A stretch of DNA of 64,000 nt from Lactifluus volemus (taxonomy: Eukaryota; Basidiomycota; Agaricomycetes; Russulales; Russulaceae): positions 62,001 through 126,000 of the forward strand of contig WTXI01000087.1 in the NCBI GenBank assembly GCA_022376515.1, read 5' to 3'. The notes under the pieces were generated by a model. That model saw only the letters and a program-made list of their open reading frames with translations, searched no databases and had not been told where the DNA came from. This document shows, piece after piece, positions 11,990 through 24,439 of the stretch; position 1 is the first letter of the stretch, and each line of letters opens with the position of its first letter. Made by a program: the position numbers and the translations under genes.

Positions 11990-12891
11990 TTTGTGGTATT
12001 GCTACAATGTCTGTGAGTCGTTGAGTTTTGTCTGATGTATGAATATTGAACCAAGTTATTAGGGTTAGCGTAATCACTGCCAATTCGCGTTCGACTCATT
12101 TCATTTGCCTTGTTGTTTTCAAAGTTGCCGTTTCCTCATCCACGTTCTCTCCACCACCCTCCGGATTCCAGTGATGACAGTGGACCACTGATGTAACATC
12201 AAGCCATACCCGTTTCCTGCGATGCCACCTCGGCTATGACCTCGGGATTGACTCTACCACGATGTTGTGCCATCTCATGCCACCTGTATTATCTCCAATT
12301 ACATGAACTGCGCTCCGTGTCTTCTATTACCTTTCTGATTTAGCTTGCCTCATATCGCCTTCTGTCTCTAGATGTGGTGATCTCGTGCCATTTATGTCGT
12401 CGTTCCCGCTGAATCGTTTCGGACAGCGTGCTGTGCCCCACACTGCACAGAAATATTACTTTTTTTAGTTTCTTGGTTCTGTATCTTGGTCTTTATTATT
12501 TCTTTCACATCGTACTATTATACGGTTTATACCCCAACATTCCTGTGTGGACTCTCCAAGTTTGCACCCCCTTGTAAGTTATCATCACCTTACAAGTGCT
12601 TGAGCGGCTGTGCCGCTGAATTCCGCTAATTCAGACAAATACGGGAGGATTAGTAAGCAGGCGCCCCTCTGTTCGAAATGCCCTGTGATAGACGCCGGGA
12701 ACATTGAACGCTGAAAAGATGCAGAAGTATTGTGCACGCTTCTGCGCTTCTGCTGCAACCTATAACTGGATCAGACCTCTGGTCTGGACAATCCTTGCAT
12801 CGTGACCTTGTTCGACCTGGGATTCATCACACAGGCACGTGGGAAGGCCGTGAGAAATGGGCACTAAGTTAGGCATCTCGTCCCTGGGCAA
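11990..12891. repeat. Conserved 3' flank of CHAT gene 2
   Basis: No gene is seen. The order of landmarks is the same as after copy 1: ATTGAACCAAGTTATT, the TCTGTCTCTAGATGTGGTG block, a T-rich tract near 12465 and the GAACATTGAACGCTGAAAA block near 12697. The copy differs by small insertions and deletions. Confidence 0.55.
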
Positions 12892-12919
12892 GTGAGAGGG
12901 GAAGAAAGGACGAGTTATC

Positions 12920-13303
12920 ATCGCTCTCGCCATCAACGGCATACACACACATGCATCACAGCCGTCCGCAGGAACGGATGTATCGACGACCTCACCGTGT
13001 CCACTACCTCCCTCGTCGACCTCCTCTTCCAACGGACTCCCGACACCGAGCACGTCCGGGACGTCCACTCCCTGCTTCCCTCAACAACAGCCAGGACCCG
13101 CCGCTACAGCCACTACACTCACCGCACCCGCACCCGGGCCCGCACCTGCTGCGTCATCCGCGGCCGCCACCGCTACACCCGCTTTGCCCGGGTGGGACAC
13201 CCAGAGCATGCATGCCGACCCATTCCTGCCTCCTTTTGGAACTAGCCCCGGTCCTGGAAGCAGTCCTGGCGCGACGGTCGAGTATTTGCAAGCCAGCCCC
13301 TGA
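12920..13303 (+). pseudogene. 5' fragment of the co-amplified unknown gene (copy U3, short type)
   Basis: This is the same truncated form as U1. The Pro/Ser/Thr-rich frame with TSGTSTPCFPQQQP runs to VEYLQASP and a stop at 13301-13303. All downstream exons found in long copies are missing. The junction after VEYL is the same as at 1.43 kb, which supports duplication of a block that was already truncated. A small deletion near 13219 removes bases present in the other copies. The frame is likely but unproven, and the function is unknown. Confidence 0.45.
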
Positions 13304-14070
13304 AATATAGCGTGTGACATAGCATGACTGGGTAAAGGGTGTAACAAGGTGAACCTCACCATCTTGAATTTTGATCCCATCCCGCCTCGGGCAAGAGGTT
13401 TTACAAAAGTGGTAAAGCGAAGGTGGAAGGCTTCGGTGGCCACCTCAAGTTTATATCGCTTGCTGTCCATGTAAGCTGATCCAGTGTGGTGATGTAAAGG
13501 GTCGCGGGAGGGGGACAAACTGAGTGGAAAGAACCAGATCGTTCCGTGGCACGCCCAGGGGCCAGGGCCACCAGAGGGAGGATGAGGCATTTCCAACACG
13601 CACTCTACACGCCTCACGCGCCTCACTTCTTAATGGCTATTGTTGTACATGTGATCTTTGAGAGTGTAGAGGTCTTCGCTACCTCTGTGCGTCAATAGTC
13701 GAATCATTTTCGCTAGTCCTACCTGACTCGGAGTCCTCATGCCAGTGTTCCCAATTAGTTTCAGTTGGCTTGCGCACACCTACAGGGCGACTGCACAATC
13801 TAGAATTTTCGTCATCAGCAAGGTTTAATTAATTTTATGCCAGCATCTTCTGGCTAGGCCTGTCAGCTTCTATGCGCGACATGTGGTATCCTGCATGACG
13901 CTACAGGGCACTCATCTCATGGCTACGTGAATTGCATGCTCACGGCCTGTCCAGCACGTTAAATATGGCCCTAACCGTGCACACATTGCCCCTCTGCGAC
14001 TCAAGCTTTTCCCTTTCTATCCCAAAGTCGTCCTCTGGCTGTTTGTGGTTTACTTTTTAGAAATTGAGAT
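13304..14070 (+). repeat. Conserved upstream block of CHAT gene 3
   Basis: No gene is seen. This is the best match to 1448-2219 and 58774-59545, including ACCTCACCATCTTGAATTTT and AAGGCTTCGGTGGCCAC. A GTTAAATAT box lies near 13958, about 110 bases before the start codon. Confidence 0.6.
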
Positions 14071-17000
14071 ATGAACACCGAGGGATGTGAGTCAAACTTT
14101 CGATTAATTCTGTGTGACATACAAACATATCTTATTTTGCAGACTCTCTTCCTGATATCGAGGGCTTCATTTTTGCTCTTGAAAGTATCATTCCGTCACT
14201 ACCTCGATTTGGTCGTCGTCGCGCCTATTATCTTATCTCCCTTTGGAAATGGAGATTTAATCACTACATCCAGTCTGGTTCGAAGGAGCAGCTAGATAAA
14301 TCAATTCTCCACTTGGTAGAAGCACAACTCCTATCGGTCAAACCTACGGCAACTTCCATTCTGCTTTTTCCCGTGCTCGTGAAGGTCCTTTTTCGTCGAT
14401 TAGTCAAATTCAAGCAGCCAGACGACGTTGAGTCTTGTGTCAAGTACCTTCGTTATCTGAGAAACCAACGGTGTCAACTTGAAGTCAGCGTCGGAATTCC
14501 ACACGAACACGTCACATTATATCTGGTGAGGGCATTGGATATTCGGGTGGAGTTGAATATATGCGACATCAAGGAGGATATCAGGGAGATGACGATTCTC
14601 TGTCGTGAATTGCTCAACTCGGATATCCCGGGGAGCGCTCTTGAAAGTCACCTTCTAACCTTGCCCAAAGCCTTTTACAAGATAGTACCCAATATCTTGC
14701 CAGTAAAAGAAGTTGTAGATCCACTGATCGAATGCTTCCGGGAAGCAAACGTTCGCTTGCCATATTCCTACCACCTTTCCTTTTCACTTGCACATTTTCT
14801 CGCCCATCGCTTCGACGAAAATGGTTCGATTATTGATTCCGAGGAGGCAATAACCATCCTGAAGAAAATCCTAACTTTCCCTTCCGACCTCCCTCAAGAC
14901 CGTCGAAGTCGATTACAGGACGCTGCCTTGGCGGGGATCGCGCATATTTCCTGTGGCCGCTTTTACTTATATCACATGCCAGAGTATTTGGAGGAGGCGA
15001 CTTTCCACTTGAGGGCTTATCTTAACTCGGCTTCTCGTGATGATCTGCTTCGCCCCCTTTTTTCCCAAAGTCTCGTTGATTTCGAGGAGCACCGCGCGGT
15101 TGAATTCGGTGTCAAAGAAGGGGGTTACAGGGATCCAGACATTTACAAACTTCCATGTCTGCCATCCCTCGCTGCCTCTATTACCGACCCAAATTCTTCG
15201 ATATCTAACGAGCAGTGGAACCAACACCTTCGAGCACTTGACTCCATGAGGCACACTGACGACATAGCGGAGATCGAAGAGGCGATCAAGTACTGTCGCC
15301 TGGTGCTCGCTTCAATTCATTGTGTTCCAAGTCTTGAACACCGGGATCACGCCAGTTTGTATGCGGTGCTTGGATCCCTTCTCTTCAAGGCATTTAATCG
15401 CACCGGAAGACTCAACTGCATCGATGAGTCAATTGCCGTATATCGTGATGGTTTGAAGACGTATGGCATATCACTGGCAGGCTCGAATGCCCTGCCTCTT
15501 GGTGCGCTGCTGTCATTACGAACCCGCATCTCTCTGCATCGACGAGAAGAAGACGTGGAAGAGGTCATCCAATTACTCGCCACCCTTACGAGCGATGATA
15601 CTTGCTCGGGGGGATCCCTCCGATTCCGGGTTTCATATGGGTGGGCGATTATGGCGCATCAATTTAGTCACCCTTCCGTGACAGATGCCTATGAGAATGT
15701 CTTCAAGGTCATGCAAGACACACTCTCCTATGCCCCTACACTCGAAAGTCAACATCATCGTCTTGTTTCTATGCGCGAGGGCTTCCAGGATGTGCCGTTA
15801 TGCTATGCTTCGTACCAGATCGAAAAAGGCCAACCCATCAAAGCAATCGAGACTCTCGAGAGAGGAAGGGCCTTACTCTGGTCCGAGATGCGTGATTTCC
15901 GTACCTCCACTGACCAACTTCGTGCGGTCGATCCAACTTTGGCAACGGAATTCGAGGCGATCAACAGGGACCTCGAACAAGTTACCATGTCCATGGCGCC
16001 TTGCGGAAACATGGAAACAGAGAGTATCAAAGTGGAAGACTCCTGGAGAACGGATCCTTTCAGTCATCTAGTGGCAAAGCAACGACAGTTTTTGGATGAT
16101 CGCAACAAGCTCATTTCACGGATTCGAGCCTTGCCAAATTTTGGCAACTTCTTGGAGCCCCCGTCGTTTGACATTCTTCGCTCCGCTGCGCTACACGGAC
16201 CAGTCATCGTCGTCAACCATTGCGAGTGGAATTGCGACATCTTGGTTCTTTTCCACGAATCTCTTTGCCATATCCCTACGACCCTTGACTTTTACCGCCG
16301 TGCAATCGAGTTGGGCGATCGGCTGGTGAAAGCCAGAAAGGATTATCGTCTCGAATCAAAGCAATATGAGCGCACTCTCCGTTCTGTACTCAAGGGTCTC
16401 TATGAACTTGTAGGGAAGCCAGTCATCGATGAGCTTCGCAAGATGAAGATACCAGAACAGTCCAGAGTCTGGTGGTGTCCCACATCTGTATTTTGTCATC
16501 TTCCTCTCCACGCGATGGGACCAATCCCTTCAGACGACGGCGTCACGCGCTATTTCTTGGACATATACATTCCCTCATACACCCCAACGCTATCTGCGCT
16601 AATAGCATCACGCAAACCTCAGGCTGAAGGGCAAACGTTACGAAGGCCTTCAATACTTCTGGTTGCACAACCGGAATCCCTGAAACACGCGATCCCCGAG
16701 ATCTGGACTATACAACGTCTCACTACAACAGTCACCTCCCTCATATCAAAGAATGCGACACCTTCTAGTGTAGTGGAGGGTCTCAAACATCACCAGTTCT
16801 CCCATTTTGTATGTCATGGAAAATTGGAACAAGGGAAACCATTCAACGCGTCGTTCAAGCTTTCTGGGGGAAAGCAGCTGACCCTACTCGAGATTGTGCG
16901 CTCTCAACTCCCGACAGCTGAATTTGCGTTTCTTTCGGCCTGTCACACAGCTGAGCTGACAGAGGAAAGCATCACCGACGAGGCACTGCACCTTACAGCA

Positions 17001-17231
17001 GCAATGCAATATTGCGGGTTCCGAAGTGTTGTCGGTACCATGTGGGCGATGGCAGATGAAGATGGACAATATCTAGCTGAAGATTTCTACAAGTCAATAC
17101 TGTCGAGCGATGAACCGGGTGTACCTTATTACGAGAGATCGGCGAGGGCGCTTCGGGATGCTGTGAAGAACCTGCGGTCCAAACAAGTGCCTTTGGAGCG
17201 ATGGGTGAATTATGTGCACTATGGGGCATGA
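14071..17231 (+). CDS. TPR-like CHAT-domain protease, copy 3 (A-type), two exons
   Basis: Exon 1 is 14071-14086, the intron is 14087-14142 (56 bp) and exon 2 is 14143-17231. The total is 3105 nt, or 1034 residues, the same length as copy 1. The N-terminal part is helical and TPR-like with the A-type VGIPHE signature. The GRALLWSEMRDF linker is followed by the CHAT domain with His897 in HFVCHG and Cys939 in LSACHTAE. Differences from copy 1 cluster in the N-terminal 650 residues and in a short stretch at about residues 705-770, just before the WWCPTSV motif. The catalytic region is nearly identical. It sits about 11.85 kb after copy 1 in the same orientation, with a matching short-type U3 fragment upstream, so it is the second A unit of the array. 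Confidence 0.88.
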
Positions 17232-18034
17232 TTAGTGGTATTGCTACAATGTCTGTGAGTCGTTGGGTATGATTATTGAACTAAGTTATTAGGGTTAGCG
17301 TAACCACTGCCCTTGGGAATTCGCGTTCCGACTCTTGTTTTCAAAGTTGCCATTTCTTCACCCACGCTCTCTCCACCATCCTCCGGATTCCAGTAATGAT
17401 CACGGACCACTGATGCAACCCTTTCCTGCGATGCCACCTCGGCTATGACCTCGGGATTGACTCCTCCACGATGTTGTGCCGTCTCATGCCACCTCTATTA
17501 CATACCTGAACTGCGCTCCGTGTCTTTTATTTACCTTTCTAATTTAGCTTTCTTCATATCGCCTTCTGTCTCTAGATGTGGTGATCTCGTGCCATTTATG
17601 TCGTCGTTCCTGCTGAATCATTTCGGATTGCGTGCTGTGCCCCACACTGCACAGAAATCTTATTTTTTTTTTAGCTTGGTTCTGTGTCTTGGTCTTTATT
17701 ATTCCTGTACTATTATACCACAATATTCCTGTGTGGACTCTCCGAGTCTGCATCCACCTCACAAGTGGCTGTGCCGCTAATTCAAACAAATACGGGAGGA
17801 TTAGTAAGGACGCCGGGAACATTGAACGCTGAAAAGATTGTGCATGCTTCTGCTGCAATACCTGGATCAGACCTCTGGTCTGGACAACCATTGCGGCATC
17901 GCGAACCTTGTTCTTCATCATACTGGCACGTGGGAAAACCGTGAGAAATGGGCCCTGAGTTATTATTAGGCATCTCGTCCCAGAGCAAGTGAGACTCTGT
18001 GAGAGGGGAAGAAAGGACAAGTTATCATTGCCGT
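17232..18034. repeat. Conserved 3' flank of CHAT gene 3
   Basis: No gene is seen. The same landmarks occur in shortened form: the CTCTAGATGTGGTG block near 17570, a poly-T tract at 17660 and AACATTGAACGCTGAAAAG near 17818. Several internal deletions are present relative to the flank of copy 1. Confidence 0.55.
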
Positions 18035-19417
18035 CGCCATCAACGGCATACACACACATGCATCACAGCCGCCCGCAGGAACTGCGGTATCGACGACCTC
18101 ACCGTGTCCACTACCTCCCTCGTCGACCTCTTCCAACGGACTCCCGACACCGATCACGTCCGGAACGTCCACTCACTGCTTCCCTCAACAACAGCCAGGA
18201 ACAGCCAATACGCTCACCGCTCCCGCTCCCTGGCTCGCACCTGCTGCGTCATCCACGGCCGCCACTGCTACACCCGCTTTGCGCGGGTGGGACACGCAGA
18301 GCATCCATGTCGACGCAATTGGCCCATTCCTGCCTCCTTTTGGAACTGGCCCCGGTCCTGGAAGCACTCCTGGCGCGACGGTCGAGTATTTGAAGGATTT
18401 GGTACAGAAGCGCATCATCACGCTGACTTATATGCGGAACGTACATGATGGGTGCATGTCTGCTCCTCCTTTCATTTATTTATTTTTGCTGAATTCTATT
18501 GTCCCACGTGGAGCGGTGGTGGGTTGCGGCAGGCGAAGTTATCGGTTTCATACGATCATAGTCCCGCGCGTGGAACGAACTCGATCGCGTTCGTCCCCAG
18601 CTCCTTTCCTCACCATGTCACTATCATCACTCTTTGATATCTCACAACCAACAGACTGCTTGCACGCTGCGCGAAACATGCTCACAGAGTACGAGCAGGC
18701 CAAGGAAGAAAACGACCGGCCAAAGATGGTACCTCCCGTCTTTTTCTCTTCGCCATCTGACACATCGTTCAATCACCACTTGTGCATTGTGCATCGTCAG
18801 CGCCTGGTACGTACCTGTCCGCTCATCGACTCAGCCACCACAGGGATGACTGAACCACAAAACCAACTTGTAGCGCTTCCCGCTAGACTATACCCAGACT
18901 CTGCTCTCGCTTCTGGACATCCTCTCCGCATTCTACGCCAAGCTCCTCGGGCCCTCGCCCTTCCCAACACATGCTCGGCCTCTCGCACCCCCATCCCCAC
19001 CCAGGCGTTTCTTACCTCTTCCATAATCAGACGTCGGCAGACGAGTCACTCTGTTGCGTCGCCTTCGGTTCGACACCACTCGGCGGCACCGCGGGGCCAG
19101 ATGGTCCCCCAGGTCCGTTGAACAGTCCCCCGCCGAGCTGGACGCCGGCGCTCGGCAAGCATGTAGTCAAAGTGAATGGAAAGTTCAAGGTGCCTTCCCT
19201 TTCATGCTGATACAATTGGCTGAATTTGGAACTGCTCTTGCGGACACAGAAAATCATTGCTGTGCTCCTCAAGGATCTTGACGTTTTTGCACGTGACAGC
19301 ATCAAAGACGAGCTCACATCGCTCGACCCCCTCTTGCGTAAGGTAGGTGGGTGGAGTGTCCCTGTGGGCAATGGCGACGAAGGACGGGCGACGTATGAAT
19401 TTGATCCGGAGCACTAG
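18035..19417 (+). pseudogene. Co-amplified unknown gene, long copy U4, decayed
   Basis: This copy is colinear with U2. A Pro/Ser/Thr-rich part runs through VEYLKDLVQKRIITLTY to NVHDG and a GTGCATGT donor near 18450. ATG 18615 begins the SLSSLFDISQPTDCL segment. An intron with donor GTACGTAC near 18807 and acceptor CTTGTAG near 18872 precedes the LDILSAFYAKLLGPSPFP segment. Then come HPHPGVSYLFHNQTSADES, a PPPSWTPALGKHVVKVNGK stretch and a last exon with LDVFARDSIKDELTSLDPLL ending at 19417. It shares with U2 the 11-nt deletion after PSPFP that shifts the frame, so the B-associated copies were duplicated after this lesion. It has a single 21-bp LDVFARD unit. The family is not recognised. Confidence 0.5.
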
Positions 19418-20452
19418 TAATAAAGCCCTGTCCTTTTTGGTGCGTAGGATTGGTTTTTATTTTTATTTTTTCCGTTTTTTTCGTTCATATAGAGTCCGCT
19501 GTGGTGGAGATGGCGTATTTCTGAGTGTTTGTTGACTCTTATTATTCCTTCCGGTTCATTGTCCTGTACTATACTAAAAAGTCACGTATACCTCGACATG
19601 ATACTATTTTTTTTGGAGAGAGAGTCCTGGGAGAAGCTGCTTATGCTCTCGCGACATGGATAAACTCCTTTCACGCAGGCGTAATACATCCCTTCACCCC
19701 GTCCTGCCCCCTGGTGCAGCTGCAGAGCTTCGGCCATATCAGAGCACGTGACTCAACCCTCCGAGTCTCCCGCCTCAGGTATCTTGAGGTTCAACAAAAG
19801 TAGTGAAGCGAAGGTTGAAGGCTTCGGTGGCCACCTCAAGTTTATGCTACCAGTGCATGTAAGATGGTGACGGGTGATGTAAAGTGTCGCGGGAGTCGGG
19901 GACAAACTGAGTGGAAAGAGCCGGATTGTTCCGTAACACGCCCACTCGAACGAGGATAACGCATTTCCAACACGCACTCCGAGTCTACACGCCTCACGCA
20001 TCACTTCTTAATGTCTATTGTTGTACATGTGCTCCTTGAGAGTGTAGAGGCCTTCGCTACCTCTGTGCGTCAATACTCGAATCATTTTCGCTAGCTGTGT
20101 CCGGCGAACCTGACTCGGAGCCCTCATGCCAGTATTCTCAATTAGTTTCAGTTGGCTTGTGCACACCCAGTACAGGGCGACTGCACAATCTAGGACTTTG
20201 GTCATCAGCAAGGTTTAATTGATTTTACGCCGGCTAGGCCTGTCTGCTTCTATGCGCGACATGTGGTATCCTGCATGACGCTACACTAGGCACTCTTTTC
20301 ATGGCCACGTGAATTACGACCTGTCCAGCACGTTAAATATGACCCTAACCGTGCACACATCTCCCCTCTCCGACTCGAGCTTGAATCTCATTCCCTTTCT
20401 ATCCCAAAGTCGTCCTCTGGCTGTTTGTGTTTTACTTTTTCGGAATTGAGAT
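19418..20452 (+). repeat. Conserved upstream block of CHAT gene 4
   Basis: No gene is seen. The block is closely similar to 7769-8849, including GTCACGTATACCTCGACATG and GAGTCCTGGGAGAAGCTG. A GTTAAATAT box at about 20332 and a CT-rich tract precede the gene. Confidence 0.55.
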
Positions 20453-23400
20453 ATGGACACCAAGGAAGGTGAGTCAAACTTTCGATTAATTCTGTGTGAC
20501 CTATAAACGTATCTTATTTTACAGACTCTCTTCCTGATATCGAGGGCTTCATTTTTGCTCTTGAATGTATCATTCCGTCACTACCTCGATTTGATCTTCG
20601 GCGCGCCAATTATCTTCTCCGCCTTGTAAAATTGAGACTCCGTCACTACAACCTGTCTGGTTCGAAGGAGCAGCTGGATAAATCAATTCTCCACTTGGTA
20701 GAAGCACAACTCCTATTGGTCAAACCTACGGCAGATTCCATTCGGCTTTTTCACATGCTCATGAAGGTCCTTTTTTATCGATTACTCAAATTCAAGCAGC
20801 CAGATGATGTTGAATCTTGCGTCAAGTACCTTCGTTATCTGCGAAACCAACGGTGTCAACTTGAAGTCGGCTTCTTTTCACATGAAGACGTCACATCAAA
20901 GCTGGTGAAGGCATTGGCAATTCGAGTGGAATTGAATACAGGCGACATCAAGGAGGATATCAGAGAGATGACGACTCTCTGTCGTGAATTGCTCAACTCG
21001 GATATCTCGGGGAGCGTTCTTGAAAGTCACCTTCTATCCTTAGCCAAAGCCGTTTTGAAGACATTGCCAGTGGAAGAAGTTCTAGATCCACTGGTCGAAT
21101 GCTTCCGGGAAGCAAACGTTCGCTTGCCATATTCCTACGACGTTTCCTTTTCACTTGCACATTTTCTCGTCCATCGCTTCGAAAGAAATGATTCGAATAT
21201 TGATTCCGAGGAGGCAATAACCATCCTGAAGAAAGTCCTAACTTTCCCTTCCGATCTCCCTCAAGACCTTCGGTCTCAATTCCAGGACGTTGCCTTACTG
21301 TGGGTCGCGGGGATTTCCAGTCGCCGCTTTTCCCTATTTCAGATGCCAGAGTATTTGGAGGAGGCGATTTTCAATTTGAGGGTTTATCTTAGATCAGCTT
21401 CTCGTGATCATCCGAGTCGCCCTCTTATATCCCAATGTTTCACTCATCTCACGGAGCGGCGCGCGGGTGAATTTGGTGTCGAAGAAGGGCATTACAGGGA
21501 TCCAGAGGTTTACAAACTTCCATGCTTGTCATCCCTCGCTGCCTCTATTACCGACCCAAATTCTTCGATATCCGACGAGCAATGGAACCAACACATTCGA
21601 GCACTTGACATCATGAGATACACTGACGACACAGCGGACTCGGAGATTGAAGAGTCGATCAAGTACTGTCGCCTGGTGCTCGCTTCAATTCATTGTGTTC
21701 CAAGTCTTGAACACCGAAACCACGTCGATTTGTATATGACGCTCGGATCCCTTCTCTCCCACGTATTTTATCGCACCGGGAAACTCGAGTGCATCGATGA
21801 GTCAATTGCCGTATACCGTGATGGTTTGAAGACGTATGGCACATCGGATAATCATTTTTCACTGGCTTTTAGTGCGTCGGTGTCATTATTGGCCCGCATC
21901 TCTCTGCATCGACGAGAAGAAGACGTGGATGAGGTCATCCAAATATTCGCCAGCTATAGGAGCGATGATACTCACGTGGGGCCATCCGGCCGATTCCTGT
22001 TTTCATCTGGGTGGGCGATGGTGGCGCATCGTTATGGTCACCCTTCCGTGGCGGATGCCTATGAGAATGTCTTCAAGGTCATGCAAGACTCTTTCTCCTA
22101 TGCCCCTACACTCGAAAGTCAACATCATCGTCTTGTTTCTATGCGCCAGTGCTTCGAGGTTTTGCCGTTGTGGTATGCTTCGTACCAGATCGACAAAGGC
22201 CAACCCGTCAAAGCAATCGAGACTCTCGAGAGAGGAAGGGCCTTACTCTGGTCCGAGATGCGTGATTTCCGTACCTCCACTGACCAACTTCGTGCGGTCG
22301 ATCCGATTTTGGCAGCGGAATTCGAGGCAATCAACAAGGACCTCGAACAAGTTACCATGTCCATGGCGCCTTGCGGAAACCGTGACATGGGATCAGAGAG
22401 TATCAAAGTGGAAGACTCCTGGAAAACGGATCCATTCAGTCATCTAGTGGCAAAGCAACGACAGTTTTTGGGCGATCGCAATAGACTCATTTCACGGATT
22501 CGAGCCTTGCCAAATTTTCGCAACTTCTTGGAGCCCCCGTCGTTTGACATTCTTCGCTCCGCTGCGCTACACGGACCAGTCATCATCATCAACCATTGCA
22601 GGTGGCGCTCAGACCTCCTAGTTCTTTTCCGCGACTCTCTTTCCCTTATCACTACAACCCAAGACTTTTACAGTCGTGCGATCGAGTTGGGTAATCGGCT
22701 GGTGAATGCTAGAAAGCATCATCGTCTCGAATCAAAGGAGTACGGCCGCGCTCTCCGTTCCGTACTCCAGAGTCTCTACGAACTTGTAGGGAAGCCAGTC
22801 ATCGATGAGCTTCGCAGGATGAAGATACCGGAACAGTCCAGAGTCTGGTGGTGTCCCACATCTGTATTTTGTCAACTTCCTCTCCACGCGATGGGGCCAA
22901 TCCCTTCGGACGACAGCGTCACGCGCTATTTCTCGGACATATACATTCCCTCATACACTCCAACACTATCTGCACTCACCGCATCGCACAGACCTCAGGC
23001 TGAAGGGCAAACATTCCAAAAGCCTTCAATACTTCTGGTTGCACAACCAGAATCCCTGAAGCACGCGATCCCCGAGATCTGGACTATACAACGTCTCACT
23101 ACAACAGTCACCTCCCTCATCTCAAAGAATGCGACGCCTTCTAGTGTTGTGGAGGGTCTCAGACATCACCAGTTCTCCCATTTTGTATGTCATGGAAAAT
23201 TGGAACAAGGGAAACCATTCAACGCGTCATTCAAGCTTTCTGGGGGAAGGCAGCTGACCCTACTCGAGATTGTGCGCTCTCAACTCCCGACAGCTGAATT
23301 TGCGTTTCTTTCGGCCTGTCACACAGCTGAGCTGACAGAGGAAAGCATCTCCGACGAGGCACTGCACCTTACAGCGGCAATGCAATATTGCGGGTTCCGA

Positions 23401-23607
23401 AGTGTTGTTGGGACGATGTGGGCGATGGCAGATGAAGACGGACAATATCTAGCTGAAGATTTCTACAAGTCAATACTGTCGAGCGATGAACCAGGTGTAC
23501 CTTATTACGAGAGATCGGCGAGGGCGCTTCGGGATGCTGTGAAGAAGCTGCGGTCCAAAAAAGCTTCTTTGGAGCGATGGGTTAATTATGTGCACTATGG
23601 CGCATAA
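20453..23607 (+). CDS. TPR-like CHAT-domain protease, copy 4 (B-type), two exons
   Basis: Exon 1 is 20453-20468, the intron is 20469-20524 (56 bp, GTGAGT...TTACAG) and exon 2 is 20525-23607. The total is 3099 nt, or 1032 residues. The B-type signature GFFSHE is present, as in copy 2. The CHAT domain has His895 in HFVCHG and Cys937 in LSACHTAE, and the GRALLWSEMRDF linker is unchanged. Two local insertions are specific to this copy: TADSE near the DDIAEIEE segment, and RDMGS after PCGN. In the variable stretch before the linker it has the EVIQIFAS form like copy 1, not the EMFQLYAS form of its B-type partner copy 2. That suggests exchange between units. It is the last intact member of the array. 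Confidence 0.88.
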
Positions 23608-24439
23608 TTAGTGGTATCGCTACAATGTCTGTGAGTTGTTGGATTTTGTCTGGCGTATGAATATTGAACCAAGTTATTAGGTTAGCGGAACCACTTGGGA
23701 CTACCCTTGGCCCGACTCATTTCATTTGCCTTGTTTTCAAAGTTGCCATTTCCTCATTCACGCTCTCTCCACCATCCTCCGGATTCCAGTACTGATCATG
23801 GACCACCTTTCCTGCGGTGCCACCTCGGCTATGACCTCGGGGTTTCCTCCACGATGTTGTGCCGTCTCATGCCAGCTGAACTGCGCTCCGGTGTCTTTCT
23901 GATTTAGCTTGCTTCATATCGCCTTCTGTCTCTAGATGTGGTGATCTCGTTTCATTTATGTCGTCGTTCCTGCTGAATCGTTTCGGATTGCGTCCTGTGC
24001 CCCACACTACACGGAAATCTTTTTTTTTTTTAGCTTGGTTCTGTGTCTTGGCCTTTATTATTCCTTTCACATCGTACTATTATACTACAACATTCCTGTG
24101 TGGACCCTCCGGGTCTGCATTCACCTCACAAGTGATTAAGTGGCTGTGCCGCTAATTCAGACAAATACGGGAGGATTAGTAAGCAGGCCCTGTGACAACT
24201 TAGGGATGCCCAACGATTTCCCCCTTTGTTCGAAATGCCCATCAAGCTGTGATAGACGCCGGTAACATTGAACGCTGAAAAGATGCAGAAATTTTGTGCA
24301 CACTTCTGCTGCAACCTATAACTGGATCAGACCTCTGGTCTGGGCACACAGGCACGTGGGAAGGTCGTGAGAAATGGGCACTGAGTCACGAGGCATCTCG
24401 TCCCAGGGCAAGTGAGAGGGGAAGAAAGAACAAGTTATC
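23608..24439. repeat. Conserved 3' flank of CHAT gene 4
   Basis: No gene is seen. Landmarks shared with the other flanks are the CTCTAGATGTGGTG block near 23930, a poly-T run near 24020 and AACATTGAACGCTGAAAAG near 24266. This is the right end of the contiguous array. Confidence 0.55.

Noticed and set aside
14071..14295. Unspliced reading of the CHAT first exon into another frame
   Set aside because: The frame ends soon and ignores the GTGAGT donor and TTGCAG acceptor that join the long frame in phase.
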